Assembly (NCBI GenBank): GCA_018262835.1
Contig: JADFDP010000016.1
Coordinates: 1-39,357, forward strand
Direction of reading: 5' to 3'
Length of the DNA: 39,357 nucleotides
Source: Candidatus Aminicenantota bacterium
GTDB taxonomy: Bacteria > Acidobacteriota > Aminicenantia > UBA2199
The position numbers and the translations under genes are program-made. Within the stretch, counting starts at the first letter, position 1. Every line of letters begins with the position of its first letter. The notes under the pieces are model-generated. The model had not been told where the DNA came from. It worked only from the letters and a program-made list of their open reading frames with translations, and ran no database searches. Shown here piece after piece: positions 1 through 9,312 of the stretch.

Positions 1-741
1 CCCACCACGGTCACGGCGCTGCTGCACGCGGCGGTGCTGGTCAAGATCGGCGTCTACGCTTATGTCCGCCTGTTCTGCTACACCTTCAAATTGCCCGACG
101 GCTGGTACCAGGCCATCCCGATCATCGTCGTCTTCTCCAGTCTGGTCGCGGCCGCGGCGGCCGCCGTGGAGAACGACCTCAAAAGAATCCTGGCCTACTC
201 CACGGTCAGCCAGATCGGTTATATTTTCCTTGGTTTCGCCGTGCTCAACCCGGTCGGCGTCGCCGGCTCGCTGCTCTTCATCCTGATGCACGGCTTGGCC
301 AAGGCCGGCCTCTTCCTCTGCGCCGGCATCGTCATCCATGCCACCCATGAACGCGACATCCGCCAGATGGGCGGCATGATCAAGACCATGCCCTGGACGG
401 CCGCGGCCTTCATCTTCTGCGCCTTCTCGGTCATCGGCATTCCGCCGTTCGGGGGGTTCTTTTCCAAGCTCATGGTCATCGTGGCCACGGTCCAGGCGGA
501 CCGGGTCTGGGTGGCGGCCCTGGCGTTGTTTTCCGCCGTGCTGACCATGTTCTACCTGTTTAAAGTATTCAGCGCCGTTTTCATGGGCGAAGCGAAATCC
601 GACAAGCGCGAAGGGTCGCGCTCCATGGTCTTCGTGGTCGTGGTCCTGGCCATCCTTTCACTGCTGGCCGGATTCTTCGTGGCCTATCCCATGAAATTGG
701 TCAATATAGCCACCGGCGAAATCTTAAGGTGGATGCAATGA
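1..741 (+). CDS. Antiporter-like (MrpD/NuoM/NuoN-type) subunit of membrane-bound hydrogenase, 5'-truncated by window edge
   Basis: Reading frame is open from base 1 (PTTVTALLHAAVLVKIGVYAYVR...); motifs NDLKRILAYSTVSQIGYIFLG and GIPPFGGFFSKL typical of proton-translocating antiporter subunits. Confidence 0.9.
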   Translation, partial: PTTVTALLHAAVLVKIGVYAYVRLFCYTFKLPDGWYQAIPIIVVFSSLVAAAAAAVENDLKRILAYSTVSQIGYIFLGFAVLNPVGVAGSLLFILMHGLAKAGLFLCAGIVIHATHERDIRQMGGMIKTMPWTAAAFIFCAFSVIGIPPFGGFFSKLMVIVATVQADRVWVAALALFSAVLTMFYLFKVFSAVFMGEAKSDKREGSRSMVFVVVVLAILSLLAGFFVAYPMKLVNIATGEILRWMQ

Positions 742-2606
742 ACCCGCAAAACCTGTCCATACCGATCCTTGTGCCTTTCCTGCTGGCACTGATCTCCTTC
801 CTGCTTCCCGCGCGCATCAAATGGCTGCGTGAAACCGTGGCCGTCCTGGGCGCGGCCGCCATCGTCTACATCGCCGTCACCTTTTTCGGCCAGAAGGAAA
901 CATTTTACGTCCTTCCCTGGCTGGGCCACGGCATCGATTTCGAACTGCGCCTCTACCAGTTCAGCCAGTTCATCCTGCTGGCCGTGAGCGGTTTTGTCTT
1001 CCTGATCACCCTGTACTCGACGGTCAGGATGGCCGGCGATCCCAGGATCCGCGAATACTACGGCTACCTGTTCCTGACCGCGGCCATGGCTTCAGGCGCC
1101 GTCCTGGCCAACAACTTCGTGCCGCTGGTTTTCTTCTGGGAAGGCTTGCTGATCACCCTGTACGCCCTGATCACCATCGGCGGCAAAAAAAACTCGCATC
1201 GCACTGCGGTCAAAAGCTTCCTCATCGGCGGCTTCTGTGATTTCTGCCTGATCCTGGGCATCGCCATCCTCTGGTCGCAGACCGGCACATTGAGGATGTC
1301 CGATATTTCGGTGGTGCCCCAGGGGCTGACCGCCGTCAGTTTCTACCTGATGATGATCGGCGCCATCGGCAAGGCCGGCTCCATGCCGTTCCACACCTGG
1401 ATACCCGACGCCGCCGTCGACGCACCCGTAGCGGTCATGGCCTACATCCCGGCCGCTCTGGAAAAACTGCTGGGCATTTACCTGCTGGCGCGCATCTGCC
1501 TCGATCTTTTCAAGCTGGAGGTCAACAGCCAATTCAGCCTGGTGCTGATGACCGTCGGCGCCCTGACCATCGTGCTGGCCGTGTTCATGGCCCTGATCCA
1601 GAAGGATCTGAAAAAACTGCTCTCTTATCACGCCGTTTCCCAGGTCGGCTACATGATGCTGGGCATCGGCACCGCCGTGCCCATCGGCATCGCCGGCGGC
1701 ATTTTCCATATGATCAACCATGCCATGTACAAGAGCGGATTGTTCCTGGCCGCCGGTTCGGTGGAACAGCAGACCGGGACCACCGAACTCAAAAAATTGG
1801 GCGGTCTCTACCGGGTCATGCCGCTGACCACCCTGGGATTCGTAATCTGCGCCGCGGCCATCTCCGGCATCTGGCCGCTCAACGGCTTCGTTTCCAAGGA
1901 AATGGTCTTCCACGGCTCCTATGAGACCGGTTATACCATCTTCACCATCGCCGCCTGGCTCGGCGCCATCCTCACCTTCGCCTCCTTCCTGAAAGCCGGG
2001 CATTCGGTTTTCTTCGGACCGCGCAGCCAGGAGATCGGCGAGGTCAAGGAAAGCAGGAGCCCGATATATATCCCCATCCTGGCCCTGGCCGGCCTGTGCG
2101 TCCTGTTCGGGGTCTACAACCAGCTGCCCCTGAAACTGTTCATCCAGCCCATCCTTGCCGGACACGCGGCGGCCGGAGAACACATCGATTTCACCGCCCA
2201 CGCCCTGGCGGTGTTCAACCCCATCGCCTTGATCTCCCTGGGCTGCCTGCTGCTCGCCCTGGGCCTGCATGTTTTCGGTTTCAGGCGCGGCGGCAACAAG
2301 GCCTACATGGCCTCGGAACCCATCCATCGCCTGCCCATCCTGCATACGCTGTACGACTGGGCCGAAGCCCGCGTCTTCGATCTCTACGAGCAGGGCATCA
2401 AGTTCCTGCAGGCCCTGTCGCAATTCCTGTTCAAGTTCGTGGATCGCCCCATCGATTTCTTCTATGAAAAAATCGTGGTCGCGGTCGGCCGCGCCGCGAC
2501 CAACGTGCTCAAGGCCGCCCACAACGGATTCTACGCCAACTACCTGGCCTGGTCCATCGGCGGGCTGGTGCTCATCGTCTGGGCCATCGGCGCCTTGTTA
2601 CGGTAG
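738..2606 (+). CDS. NuoL/HyfB-like antiporter subunit with long C-terminal helical extension
   Basis: ATG at 738 overlaps upstream stop (ATGA); FHTWIPDAAVDAPVAVMAYIPAALEKLLGIYLLAR, KDLKKLLSYHAVSQVGYMMLG, WPLNGFVSKE. Confidence 0.9.
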   Translation: MNPQNLSIPILVPFLLALISFLLPARIKWLRETVAVLGAAAIVYIAVTFFGQKETFYVLPWLGHGIDFELRLYQFSQFILLAVSGFVFLITLYSTVRMAGDPRIREYYGYLFLTAAMASGAVLANNFVPLVFFWEGLLITLYALITIGGKKNSHRTAVKSFLIGGFCDFCLILGIAILWSQTGTLRMSDISVVPQGLTAVSFYLMMIGAIGKAGSMPFHTWIPDAAVDAPVAVMAYIPAALEKLLGIYLLARICLDLFKLEVNSQFSLVLMTVGALTIVLAVFMALIQKDLKKLLSYHAVSQVGYMMLGIGTAVPIGIAGGIFHMINHAMYKSGLFLAAGSVEQQTGTTELKKLGGLYRVMPLTTLGFVICAAAISGIWPLNGFVSKEMVFHGSYETGYTIFTIAAWLGAILTFASFLKAGHSVFFGPRSQEIGEVKESRSPIYIPILALAGLCVLFGVYNQLPLKLFIQPILAGHAAAGEHIDFTAHALAVFNPIALISLGCLLLALGLHVFGFRRGGNKAYMASEPIHRLPILHTLYDWAEARVFDLYEQGIKFLQALSQFLFKFVDRPIDFFYEKIVVAVGRAATNVLKAAHNGFYANYLAWSIGGLVLIVWAIGALLR

Positions 2607-2615
2607 GGAGGAGCC

Positions 2616-4097
2616 ATGATCTTTTTATTCATCATCATTCCCCTGTTGCTGGCCGGCCTGATGCCCCTGCTGGGCAAGATCTCCAAGCGCTTCCTGCCCG
2701 ACCTGCTGGCCAACGCCACCATGCTCTTTCTGCTCGTGTTTTCGGTCCTCAGCGCCAAGCCGCTGATCGCTCACGGCGGCGTCATCCAGCAGGCATTCTG
2801 GTTCGGCGCCCCGCTCAACATCCGGCTGCTGCTTGACGGTTTCAGTTTGTTCATGCTGTTCACCATCTCGCTGGTCAGCTTCGCCGTCACTTTGTATTCC
2901 ATCAATTACATGGAGCATTACGGCGCCAAGGCCAATTACTACGCCCTGCTGCTGGTCATGATCGCCGGCATGAACGGGCTGGTCCTGACCAGCGATCTTT
3001 TCAACATTTACCTGTTCCTGGAAGTGGCCGCCGTCGCCTCCTACGCCCTGGTCGCCTTCGGCCAGGGGCATGATGAGCTGGAAGCGTCGTTCAAGTACCT
3101 GATGCTCTCGGCCGTGGCCTCTGCCGCCATCCTGCTCAGTATCGCCGTCATCTTCGGCCTGACCGGGGGCTTAAGCTTCGGCACGGTCGCATCCGGGCTG
3201 AAGATGCTGAACATAAAATACGTGGTCGGCTTCTGCAGCGGCCTGTTTCTTATGGGCTTCGGCCTGAAAGCGGCCATTGTTCCTTTTCATTCCTGGCTGC
3301 CCGACGCCCACCCTTCGGCCCCGGCCCCGATCTCGGCCATGCTGTCGGGCGTGCTGATCAAGGTTTCCGGCGTCTATGCCATGATGCGCATATTCCTCAA
3401 TGTCTTCGGGCTGACCCCGGCACTGACCACGGTGCTGACCGTGCTGGGCATCGCCTCGATCTTCGTCGGCGCCCTGGCCGCCCTGGGCCAGAACGACATC
3501 AAGCGCATGCTGGCCTACTCCTCGATCAGCCAGATTGGCTATGTGATCCTGGGCTTCGGCATCGGCACGCCGCTGGGCTTCATCGGCGGCCTTTTCCATT
3601 TGTTCAACCACGCCTTGTTCAAGTCTCTGCTGTTTTTGAACGCCGGAGCCGTGGAGCAATCGACCGGCACGCGCTCCCTGGATAAAATGGGCGGCCTGGC
3701 CAAGCGCATGCCGCTGACCGCCGCCACCTCGGCCGTCGGCTCGCTGTCCATCGCCGGCGTGCCACCGTTGAACGGTTTCTGGAGCAAGCTGCTGATCATC
3801 ATCGCCCTGGTTCAGGCCAAGATGGTCATCCTGGCCGTCCTGGCCGTGCTGGGCAGCGTGATCACCCTCTGGTACTACCTGGTCCTGCAGCACAATGCCT
3901 TTTTCGGCAAATTGAACGAAACCTGGAAGTCGGTCAGGGAAGCCCCTTTCTGGATGTCGGCCGCCACCGTGCTGCTGGCTTTGCTGTGCATCGTCACCGG
4001 CCTGGTTTTTCCCATGGTCATCCATTCCTGGCTGCAGCCGGCCGCTGACGTCCTGAGCGGCGGGGTCGCCGTAGCCCTGAACTTTATCGGATTTTAG
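2616..4097 (+). CDS. NuoN/MrpD-like antiporter subunit
   Basis: PFHSWLPDAHPSAPAPISAMLSGVLIKVSGVYAMMR, NDIKRMLAYSSISQIGYVILG, GVPPLNGFWSKL. Confidence 0.9.
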   Translation: MIFLFIIIPLLLAGLMPLLGKISKRFLPDLLANATMLFLLVFSVLSAKPLIAHGGVIQQAFWFGAPLNIRLLLDGFSLFMLFTISLVSFAVTLYSINYMEHYGAKANYYALLLVMIAGMNGLVLTSDLFNIYLFLEVAAVASYALVAFGQGHDELEASFKYLMLSAVASAAILLSIAVIFGLTGGLSFGTVASGLKMLNIKYVVGFCSGLFLMGFGLKAAIVPFHSWLPDAHPSAPAPISAMLSGVLIKVSGVYAMMRIFLNVFGLTPALTTVLTVLGIASIFVGALAALGQNDIKRMLAYSSISQIGYVILGFGIGTPLGFIGGLFHLFNHALFKSLLFLNAGAVEQSTGTRSLDKMGGLAKRMPLTAATSAVGSLSIAGVPPLNGFWSKLLIIIALVQAKMVILAVLAVLGSVITLWYYLVLQHNAFFGKLNETWKSVREAPFWMSAATVLLALLCIVTGLVFPMVIHSWLQPAADVLSGGVAVALNFIGF

Positions 4098-4106
4098 GAG
4101 AAGCGC

Positions 4107-4634
4107 ATGCATCTTTTTCTAATGATAGGTTTGGTCGCCTTTTCCATACTGGCCGTCCTGACTCGCGACCTGCTCAGAAGTGCCATCTGCCTGGCCGTAG
4201 CCAGCGTTTTTCTGGCCCTGGTCTTCTTCAGGATGAACGCCGTTTATGCCGGGGTCTTTGAAGTATCCGTGGTCGCCGGGCTGATCACCGTACTGTTCAT
4301 TACGGCCATCGCCTTGACCCGCGGCGACCAGGAAGTGGCCGAGAACAAGCATCATATGCTCGTTTTCCCGTTTTTTTTCCTGTTCCTGATCGTTTTCGAT
4401 ATCCTGGTCATGAGAAAGCTGCTGGGTCGGATCCCGGCCATCGCCGGTTCCGAAGCCGGCACTTTCGGCGAAGTACTTTGGAACCAGCGCACCTTTGACC
4501 TGGTCGGCCAGATCGGCGTGATCTTCGCCGGGGTGCTGGCCGTGCTGGCATTGTTCCGCCAGGGAGAAAATCCCCGCAAGGGGGACACCACCCTACCGGG
4601 CGGGCAGCCCCAAGGAGGTTCCTCCCATGAATAA
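4107..4634 (+). CDS. NuoJ-like membrane subunit
   Basis: Multi-TM protein between NuoN-like and NuoK-like genes; NAVYAGVFEVSVVAGLITVLFITAIALTRGD. Confidence 0.7.
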   Translation: MHLFLMIGLVAFSILAVLTRDLLRSAICLAVASVFLALVFFRMNAVYAGVFEVSVVAGLITVLFITAIALTRGDQEVAENKHHMLVFPFFFLFLIVFDILVMRKLLGRIPAIAGSEAGTFGEVLWNQRTFDLVGQIGVIFAGVLAVLALFRQGENPRKGDTTLPGGQPQGGSSHE

Positions 4635-4935
4635 CCTCTGGATTTTAAACATGGGCTTCGTGGCCCTGCTGATCGGGACCGGCATCTATTGCCTGCTGAC
4701 CATGAAAAACGCGGTCAAGCTGCTGATCGGCCTGGAGATTATCGCCAAGGGCGTCACCCTGGCGCTGGTGGCCAGCGGCTATGCCCGGAACAACATTTTG
4801 GCCGCCCAGAGCCTGGCCATCACCGTCATCGTCGTCGATGTCGCCGTCATCGCCACGGCCCTGGCCATCATCATCAACATCAACCGCCACACCAAGAGCC
4901 TTGACGTCAGGAAACTGACCAAGCTGAAGGGTTAA
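4627..4935 (+). CDS. NuoK/MrpC-like membrane subunit
   Basis: About 100 aa, three TM segments; KLLIGLEIIAKGVTLALV and AQSLAITVIVVDVAVIATALAIIININR. Confidence 0.85.
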   Translation: MNNLWILNMGFVALLIGTGIYCLLTMKNAVKLLIGLEIIAKGVTLALVASGYARNNILAAQSLAITVIVVDVAVIATALAIIININRHTKSLDVRKLTKLKG

Positions 4936-4937
4936 CC

Positions 4938-5273
4938 ATGAAAAACCTGATGGAGATCTTACTCTCACCGCCGCTGGCCTTTTTGGTCTTCCTGGCGATC
5001 TTTTACATCATCTATTTCCTGGCCGGGCGCCTCGCGCCCCGACTCAACGCCGTCGGCGGTAAGCTGAAAAGCTACGCCTGCGGCGAGGACATCCCGGGCA
5101 GCAAGCTGCAATTCGGCTACCGGCTGTTCTTCTTCATCGCCCTGTTCTTCACCATGATGCACGTGGCAGCGCTGGTGGTGGCCACCCTGCCGTCGGGCCC
5201 CATCGCCTATTTCGGACTGTTCTACCTGGGCATGATCTTCCTTTCCGTAGCCGCCCTGGTCACGAGGAACTAA
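4938..5273 (+). CDS. NuoA-like membrane subunit
   Basis: 111 aa; KLKSYACGEDIPGSKLQFGYRLFFFIALFFTMMHVAALVV resembles the NuoA YECG loop and following TM2 pattern. Confidence 0.7.
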   Translation: MKNLMEILLSPPLAFLVFLAIFYIIYFLAGRLAPRLNAVGGKLKSYACGEDIPGSKLQFGYRLFFFIALFFTMMHVAALVVATLPSGPIAYFGLFYLGMIFLSVAALVTRN

Positions 5274-5274
5274 C

Positions 5275-5700
5275 ATGATCGAACGACTGGTCCACTGGTC
5301 CCGGGTCAAATCCCCGTGGGTTTTGCATCTAAACGCCGGAGGCGGCTGCAACGGCTGCGACATCGAGATCCTGGCCGCGCTCATGCCGCGCTTCGACCTG
5401 GAGCGTTTCGGCGTCCAGTTGAAAGGGACGCCGCGCCACGCTGACGTCATGATCTGCACCGGTGCCGTCACCCTGCAGAACCGCGACCGCGTCCTGCGCG
5501 TCTACGAGCAGGTCCCCGATCCCAAGTTCGTGGTGGCAGCCGGCGCCTGTGCCATGGCCGGCTGCGTCTACCGCGGTTCCTATCACACCCTGGTCGGCAT
5601 CGACCAGCTCCTGCCGGTCAACGCCTACGTTCCGGGCTGCCCCTTCCGCCCTGCCGCCCTGATCGACGCGGTGGTCAAGCTGCTCAATTCGGTCAAATGA
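5275..5700 (+). CDS. Hydrogenase small subunit (NuoB/EchC/MbhJ-like)
   Basis: NAGGGCNGCDIEILAALMPRFDLERFGVQLKGTPRHADVMICTGAVT...GACAMAGCVY...VPGCPFRP; Cys pattern for one [4Fe-4S]. Confidence 0.92.
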   Translation: MIERLVHWSRVKSPWVLHLNAGGGCNGCDIEILAALMPRFDLERFGVQLKGTPRHADVMICTGAVTLQNRDRVLRVYEQVPDPKFVVAAGACAMAGCVYRGSYHTLVGIDQLLPVNAYVPGCPFRPAALIDAVVKLLNSVK

Positions 5701-5707
5701 GGTGACC

Positions 5708-6178
5708 ATGAACAATGAAGAGATCATTGCCAAGATAAATTCCGGACTCAAGGACATGGTCCAGGAGGCGGTGGCGGCAGCGCCGCGGCGCATCAACGTC
5801 AAGGTGGACCGCAACCACCTCCTCGCAGTCCTGGCCTACCTCAAGGACCAGTTCCACATGGCCCACCTGGCCACGATCAGCGGCGTCGACCTGGGCGCAT
5901 CCTTCGAGGTGATCTACCACCTGTCCAATGACGTCGTCACGGTTAACGTGCGCATCCTCACTCCGCGCCAGGAGCCGAAGATCCCCAGCATCTGCTCTCT
6001 CATCCCCGGTGCCATCCTTTATGAGCGAGAGCTGCAGGACATGTTCGGTATGGTGGTCGAGAACATCCCCGACCCGCGGCGGCTGCTCCTTTGCGACGAC
6101 TGGCCCGAGGGGCAATTTCCCCTGCGTAAGGACTGGAAGTTCGAACGCCCCGCCGAGATCATCCCCGGAGGTAAATAA
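5708..6178 (+). CDS. NuoC-like hydrogenase subunit
   Basis: SICSLIPGAILYERELQDMFGMVVENIPDPRRLLLCDDWPEGQFPLRKDW. Confidence 0.9.
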   Translation: MNNEEIIAKINSGLKDMVQEAVAAAPRRINVKVDRNHLLAVLAYLKDQFHMAHLATISGVDLGASFEVIYHLSNDVVTVNVRILTPRQEPKIPSICSLIPGAILYERELQDMFGMVVENIPDPRRLLLCDDWPEGQFPLRKDWKFERPAEIIPGGK

Positions 6179-7383
6179 TGGAATACAAGGTTGCCCTGGG
6201 CCCGCAGCACCCAGCACTGCACGAAGCGGTCAGCCTGCGCATGACCCTCGACGGCGAGATCATCCGTGACGCCGACCTGAAGCTGGGCTACAGCCACCGC
6301 GGCATCGAAAAACTGGCCGAGGAAAGGAGCTTCATCCAGAACATCTACCTGACCGAGCGCATCTGCGGCATCTGCTCCCACTCCCATACCACCTGCTTTA
6401 CCCAGGGGGTCGAGCAACTGATGGAGTTGGTTCCCGCCCGGCGCGGCCTCTACATCCGCACCCTGATCGCCGAGCTCGAACGCGTCCACAGCCACCTGCT
6501 GTGGTTGGGCGTGGCCGGCCAGGAGGCGGGCTTCGAGTCGTTCTTCATGTACACTTGGCGCGACCGCGAGGTGGTCCTGGACATTCTGGAGTGGATCTCG
6601 GGCAACCGCGTGCACTACGCCATGAACACCTTTGGCGGCGTGCGCCGCGACATCGACGAACTGCAAAAGAAAAAGATACTGGACAACCTGGGCCTGCTGC
6701 GGCAGCGCACCGATTATTACCTCAACCTTGCCGCCAGCGAGCCCACCTTTATCGGTCGCCTTGCCGGCGTGGGCAAGTTGAGCAAGGAACAGGCCATCGC
6801 CCTCTGTGCCGTGGGCCCCACCTTGCGCGCCTCGGGTGTGCCCATGGACGTGCGCAAGGACGACCCCTACGCCGTTTATGACGAGATCCCCTTCGAAGTC
6901 TGCACCGCCGACAGCTGCGACGTGCTGGGCCGGGCGGTGGTACGCGTCAAGGAACTCATCCAGTCCTATAATATGATCGAATTCATTCTGCAGAACCTGC
7001 CCGAGGGTCCCTTCAAGGTCAAGGCGCCTCGCAAGGTCAAGCCCAACGAGGTATATTCGCGCTACGAGGCCCCGCGCGGGGAGAACGTGCACTACATCAA
7101 GAGCAACGGCTCGGACAAGCCGGAACGGCTGAAGGTGCGCGCCCCCACGCTGGCCAACTACCCGGCCACCATCGCGATGCTCAAGAGCGGCTTCATCGCC
7201 GACATCCCGCTGATCTTCGCCGCCATCGACCCCTGCATCTGTTGCGCCGAGCGCCTGGTGCAGCTGGACAACCCGCGCAGCGGCGAGAGCCAGGTCCTCA
7301 GCTTCAGCCAGCTGCGGTCCATGGCGAATGCGCATTACAAGAAAATCGATCTTACAAAAAAGGAAGCAGCATGGCCATTTTAA
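6178..7383 (+). CDS. Group 4 [NiFe] hydrogenase large subunit (NuoD/HycE/EchE-like)
   Basis: L1 motif RICGIC (6358-6375) and L2 motif DPCICCAER (7228-7254), HRGIEKLAEERSFIQN; C-terminal 42-aa extension after the L2 motif. Confidence 0.93.
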   Translation: MEYKVALGPQHPALHEAVSLRMTLDGEIIRDADLKLGYSHRGIEKLAEERSFIQNIYLTERICGICSHSHTTCFTQGVEQLMELVPARRGLYIRTLIAELERVHSHLLWLGVAGQEAGFESFFMYTWRDREVVLDILEWISGNRVHYAMNTFGGVRRDIDELQKKKILDNLGLLRQRTDYYLNLAASEPTFIGRLAGVGKLSKEQAIALCAVGPTLRASGVPMDVRKDDPYAVYDEIPFEVCTADSCDVLGRAVVRVKELIQSYNMIEFILQNLPEGPFKVKAPRKVKPNEVYSRYEAPRGENVHYIKSNGSDKPERLKVRAPTLANYPATIAMLKSGFIADIPLIFAAIDPCICCAERLVQLDNPRSGESQVLSFSQLRSMANAHYKKIDLTKKEAAWPF

Positions 7384-8339
7384 AGCCTATACTCTACATC
7401 CTGGTCTACCCGGGTCTGATCTTCCTGATGGTCTATTCCACCTTCTGCGAGTGGTTCGACCGCAAGCTCTACGCCCGCATGCAGAACCGCATCGGCCCCC
7501 TGCACACGGGCCGCTCCGGCATCCTGCAACCGGTGGCCGACATCATCAAGCTCTTCGCCAAGGAGGATATCGTTCCGGAAAAGGCCGACAAGCACATGTT
7601 CTCGGCCCTGCCCGTGTTCGCCCTGGCCATCGTTTGCACGGCGGCGTTGTACCTGCCGGTCTGGCACTACACCGACGCCCCCTCCTTCATCTCTTTCCCC
7701 GGCGACCTGATCGTGGTGGCCTATCTGTTGACCCTGCCGACGCTGATCTTCTTCCTGGCCGGCTGGCACTCGACAAACTACTTCTCGGCCATCGGCGGCG
7801 TGCGCGTGCTGACCATGCTCTTCGGCTACGAAATTCCGCTGCTGCTGGCCCTGCTCAGCCCCGCGGTGCTGGCCGGCTCCTGGCGCCTCCTGGAGATCAC
7901 CCGCTTCTACCAGGAGCAGCCGCTGCTGCTGCTGGCCAACCTCATCGGTTTTTTCATCGCCGTGATCGCCCTGCAAGCCAAGCTGGAGCGCGTTCCCTTC
8001 GACATCCCCCACGCCGAGACCGAGATCGTCGGAGGCCAGTTCACCGAGTATTCTGGCAAGAAACTGGCCTTCTTCCGGCTGCTGGGCGACATTGAAATGG
8101 TCGTGGGCGCCGGCCTGATCTCCGCCGTTTTCCTGGGCGGCTTCCCGGGCGGGTTGCTGCCCGGTCTGGCCTGGTTCATCCTCAAGACTCTGTTCATTGT
8201 CTTCCTGCTGGCCGCCATGCGTGCCGCCACCAGCCGCATCCGCATCGACCAGATGATCAGCTTTTCCTGGCGCTGGCTGGCGCCGCTGGGGGTGTTGCAG
8301 TTGTTCATCGTCATTATCATCAAGGGGAATTTGTCATGA
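7371..8339 (+). CDS. NuoH-like membrane subunit
   Basis: MQNRIGPLHTGRSGILQPVADIIKLFAKEDIVP and ERVPFDIPHAETEIVGGQFTEYSGKKLAFF; ATG at 7371. Confidence 0.93.
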   Translation: MAILKPILYILVYPGLIFLMVYSTFCEWFDRKLYARMQNRIGPLHTGRSGILQPVADIIKLFAKEDIVPEKADKHMFSALPVFALAIVCTAALYLPVWHYTDAPSFISFPGDLIVVAYLLTLPTLIFFLAGWHSTNYFSAIGGVRVLTMLFGYEIPLLLALLSPAVLAGSWRLLEITRFYQEQPLLLLANLIGFFIAVIALQAKLERVPFDIPHAETEIVGGQFTEYSGKKLAFFRLLGDIEMVVGAGLISAVFLGGFPGGLLPGLAWFILKTLFIVFLLAAMRAATSRIRIDQMISFSWRWLAPLGVLQLFIVIIIKGNLS

Positions 8340-8695
8340 GCATCAAGATCGCCCCTTTCCTGCCCCAGTTGCTGCGCAGCCTGTTCAAGAAGCCGGTCAC
8401 GGTCAAGTATCCCTTCGAAAAGGAGGCTGTTCCCCAGGGCTTCCGCGGCACCGTTGTCTTCAACCCGGCCAAGTGCATCGGCTGCAACATCTGCGTCAAC
8501 GACTGTCCGGCCGAGGCCATCGACATCATCCGCGTTTCCGAAACCGAAAAGAAATTCAAGATGATCCTGCACAACGACCGCTGCATCCATTGCGCCCAGT
8601 GCGTTGACTCCTGCCCGACCAAGACCTACCACATGGATCTGGAATACGAGGTCGCCGCCTTCAGCCGCCACGCCCTGAAGATCGAGTACAAGTAA
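8336..8695 (+). CDS. NuoI-like 2x[4Fe-4S] ferredoxin subunit
   Basis: CIGCNICVNDCPAEAI and CIHCAQCVDSCP. Confidence 0.92.
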   Translation: MSIKIAPFLPQLLRSLFKKPVTVKYPFEKEAVPQGFRGTVVFNPAKCIGCNICVNDCPAEAIDIIRVSETEKKFKMILHNDRCIHCAQCVDSCPTKTYHMDLEYEVAAFSRHALKIEYK

Positions 8696-8787
8696 GACCG
8701 ACCATCATCGCCAAGAAACCCGCCGCTCACAGACCCGCCGCTGGGCCGGGAGCGGCTTTTCCCTGCCGCGAGGATTTCCGGCAAGCG

Positions 8788-9312
8788 TTGCGAGAACAGC
8801 TGTGCAGCGCGCGGCGCGTTTTCGTGCTGGGCATCGGTATGGACTGGAAGAGCGACGACCGCCTGGGGCTGGCCCTGGCCAGGGCCCTGGCGCGGGAACT
8901 GCCGGCCGACCCGCGCTTGAGTGTCATCAGCGGCGGCGAAGCGCCGGAAAATTTCACCGGGCAAGTACGCGCCTTCGCTCCCAGCCACGTGATCCTGATC
9001 GATGCCGTGGATCATGGCCAGGCTCCCGGGACGGCCTTTCTCGTCGACGAAAGCGCCATCACCGTGGGCGACATGACCAGCCACCGCCTGCCCTTGAAGC
9101 TGCTGATGCGTTTCCTGGCCGCGAGCATTCCCTGCCGGGTCATCCTGGTCGGCGTGCAGCCGCAAACGCTGCTGCCGGGAAAGCGGCTGTCCGCGCCCGT
9201 GCGCCGGACGGTCGCGCCCCTGGCCGGTTTTTTGGTAGAAACGCTCCTGGCGGCGCTGGGAGGGGAAATAAAGCGGGTCTTGGGAGCTAACGAGAAGTCA
9301 ACCCGAAAGTGA
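8788..9312 (+). CDS. HycI-like hydrogenase maturation protease (start uncertain; TTG at 8788 or upstream)
   Basis: VFVLGIGMDWKSDDRLGLALARAL, SHVILIDAVDHGQAPGT, LVGVQPQTLLPGKRLSAPVRRTV; directly downstream of hydrogenase genes. Confidence 0.82.
   Translation: MREQLCSARRVFVLGIGMDWKSDDRLGLALARALARELPADPRLSVISGGEAPENFTGQVRAFAPSHVILIDAVDHGQAPGTAFLVDESAITVGDMTSHRLPLKLLMRFLAASIPCRVILVGVQPQTLLPGKRLSAPVRRTVAPLAGFLVETLLAALGGEIKRVLGANEKSTRK

Noticed and set aside
1092-2522. 476-aa antisense ORF opposite the NuoL-like gene (likewise 3171-4112, 6019-7335, 20407-21672 and 35053-36213 on the minus strand)
   Set aside because: Shadow ORFs of GC-rich genes: Gly/Gln/His/Asp-rich translations with no family motifs, opposite clearly conserved coding frames.
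6178-7383. Interpretation as NuoD of a true NADH:quinone oxidoreductase
   Set aside because: Both CxxC Ni-ligand motifs are present and there is an adjacent hydrogenase protease; complex I NuoD lacks these.
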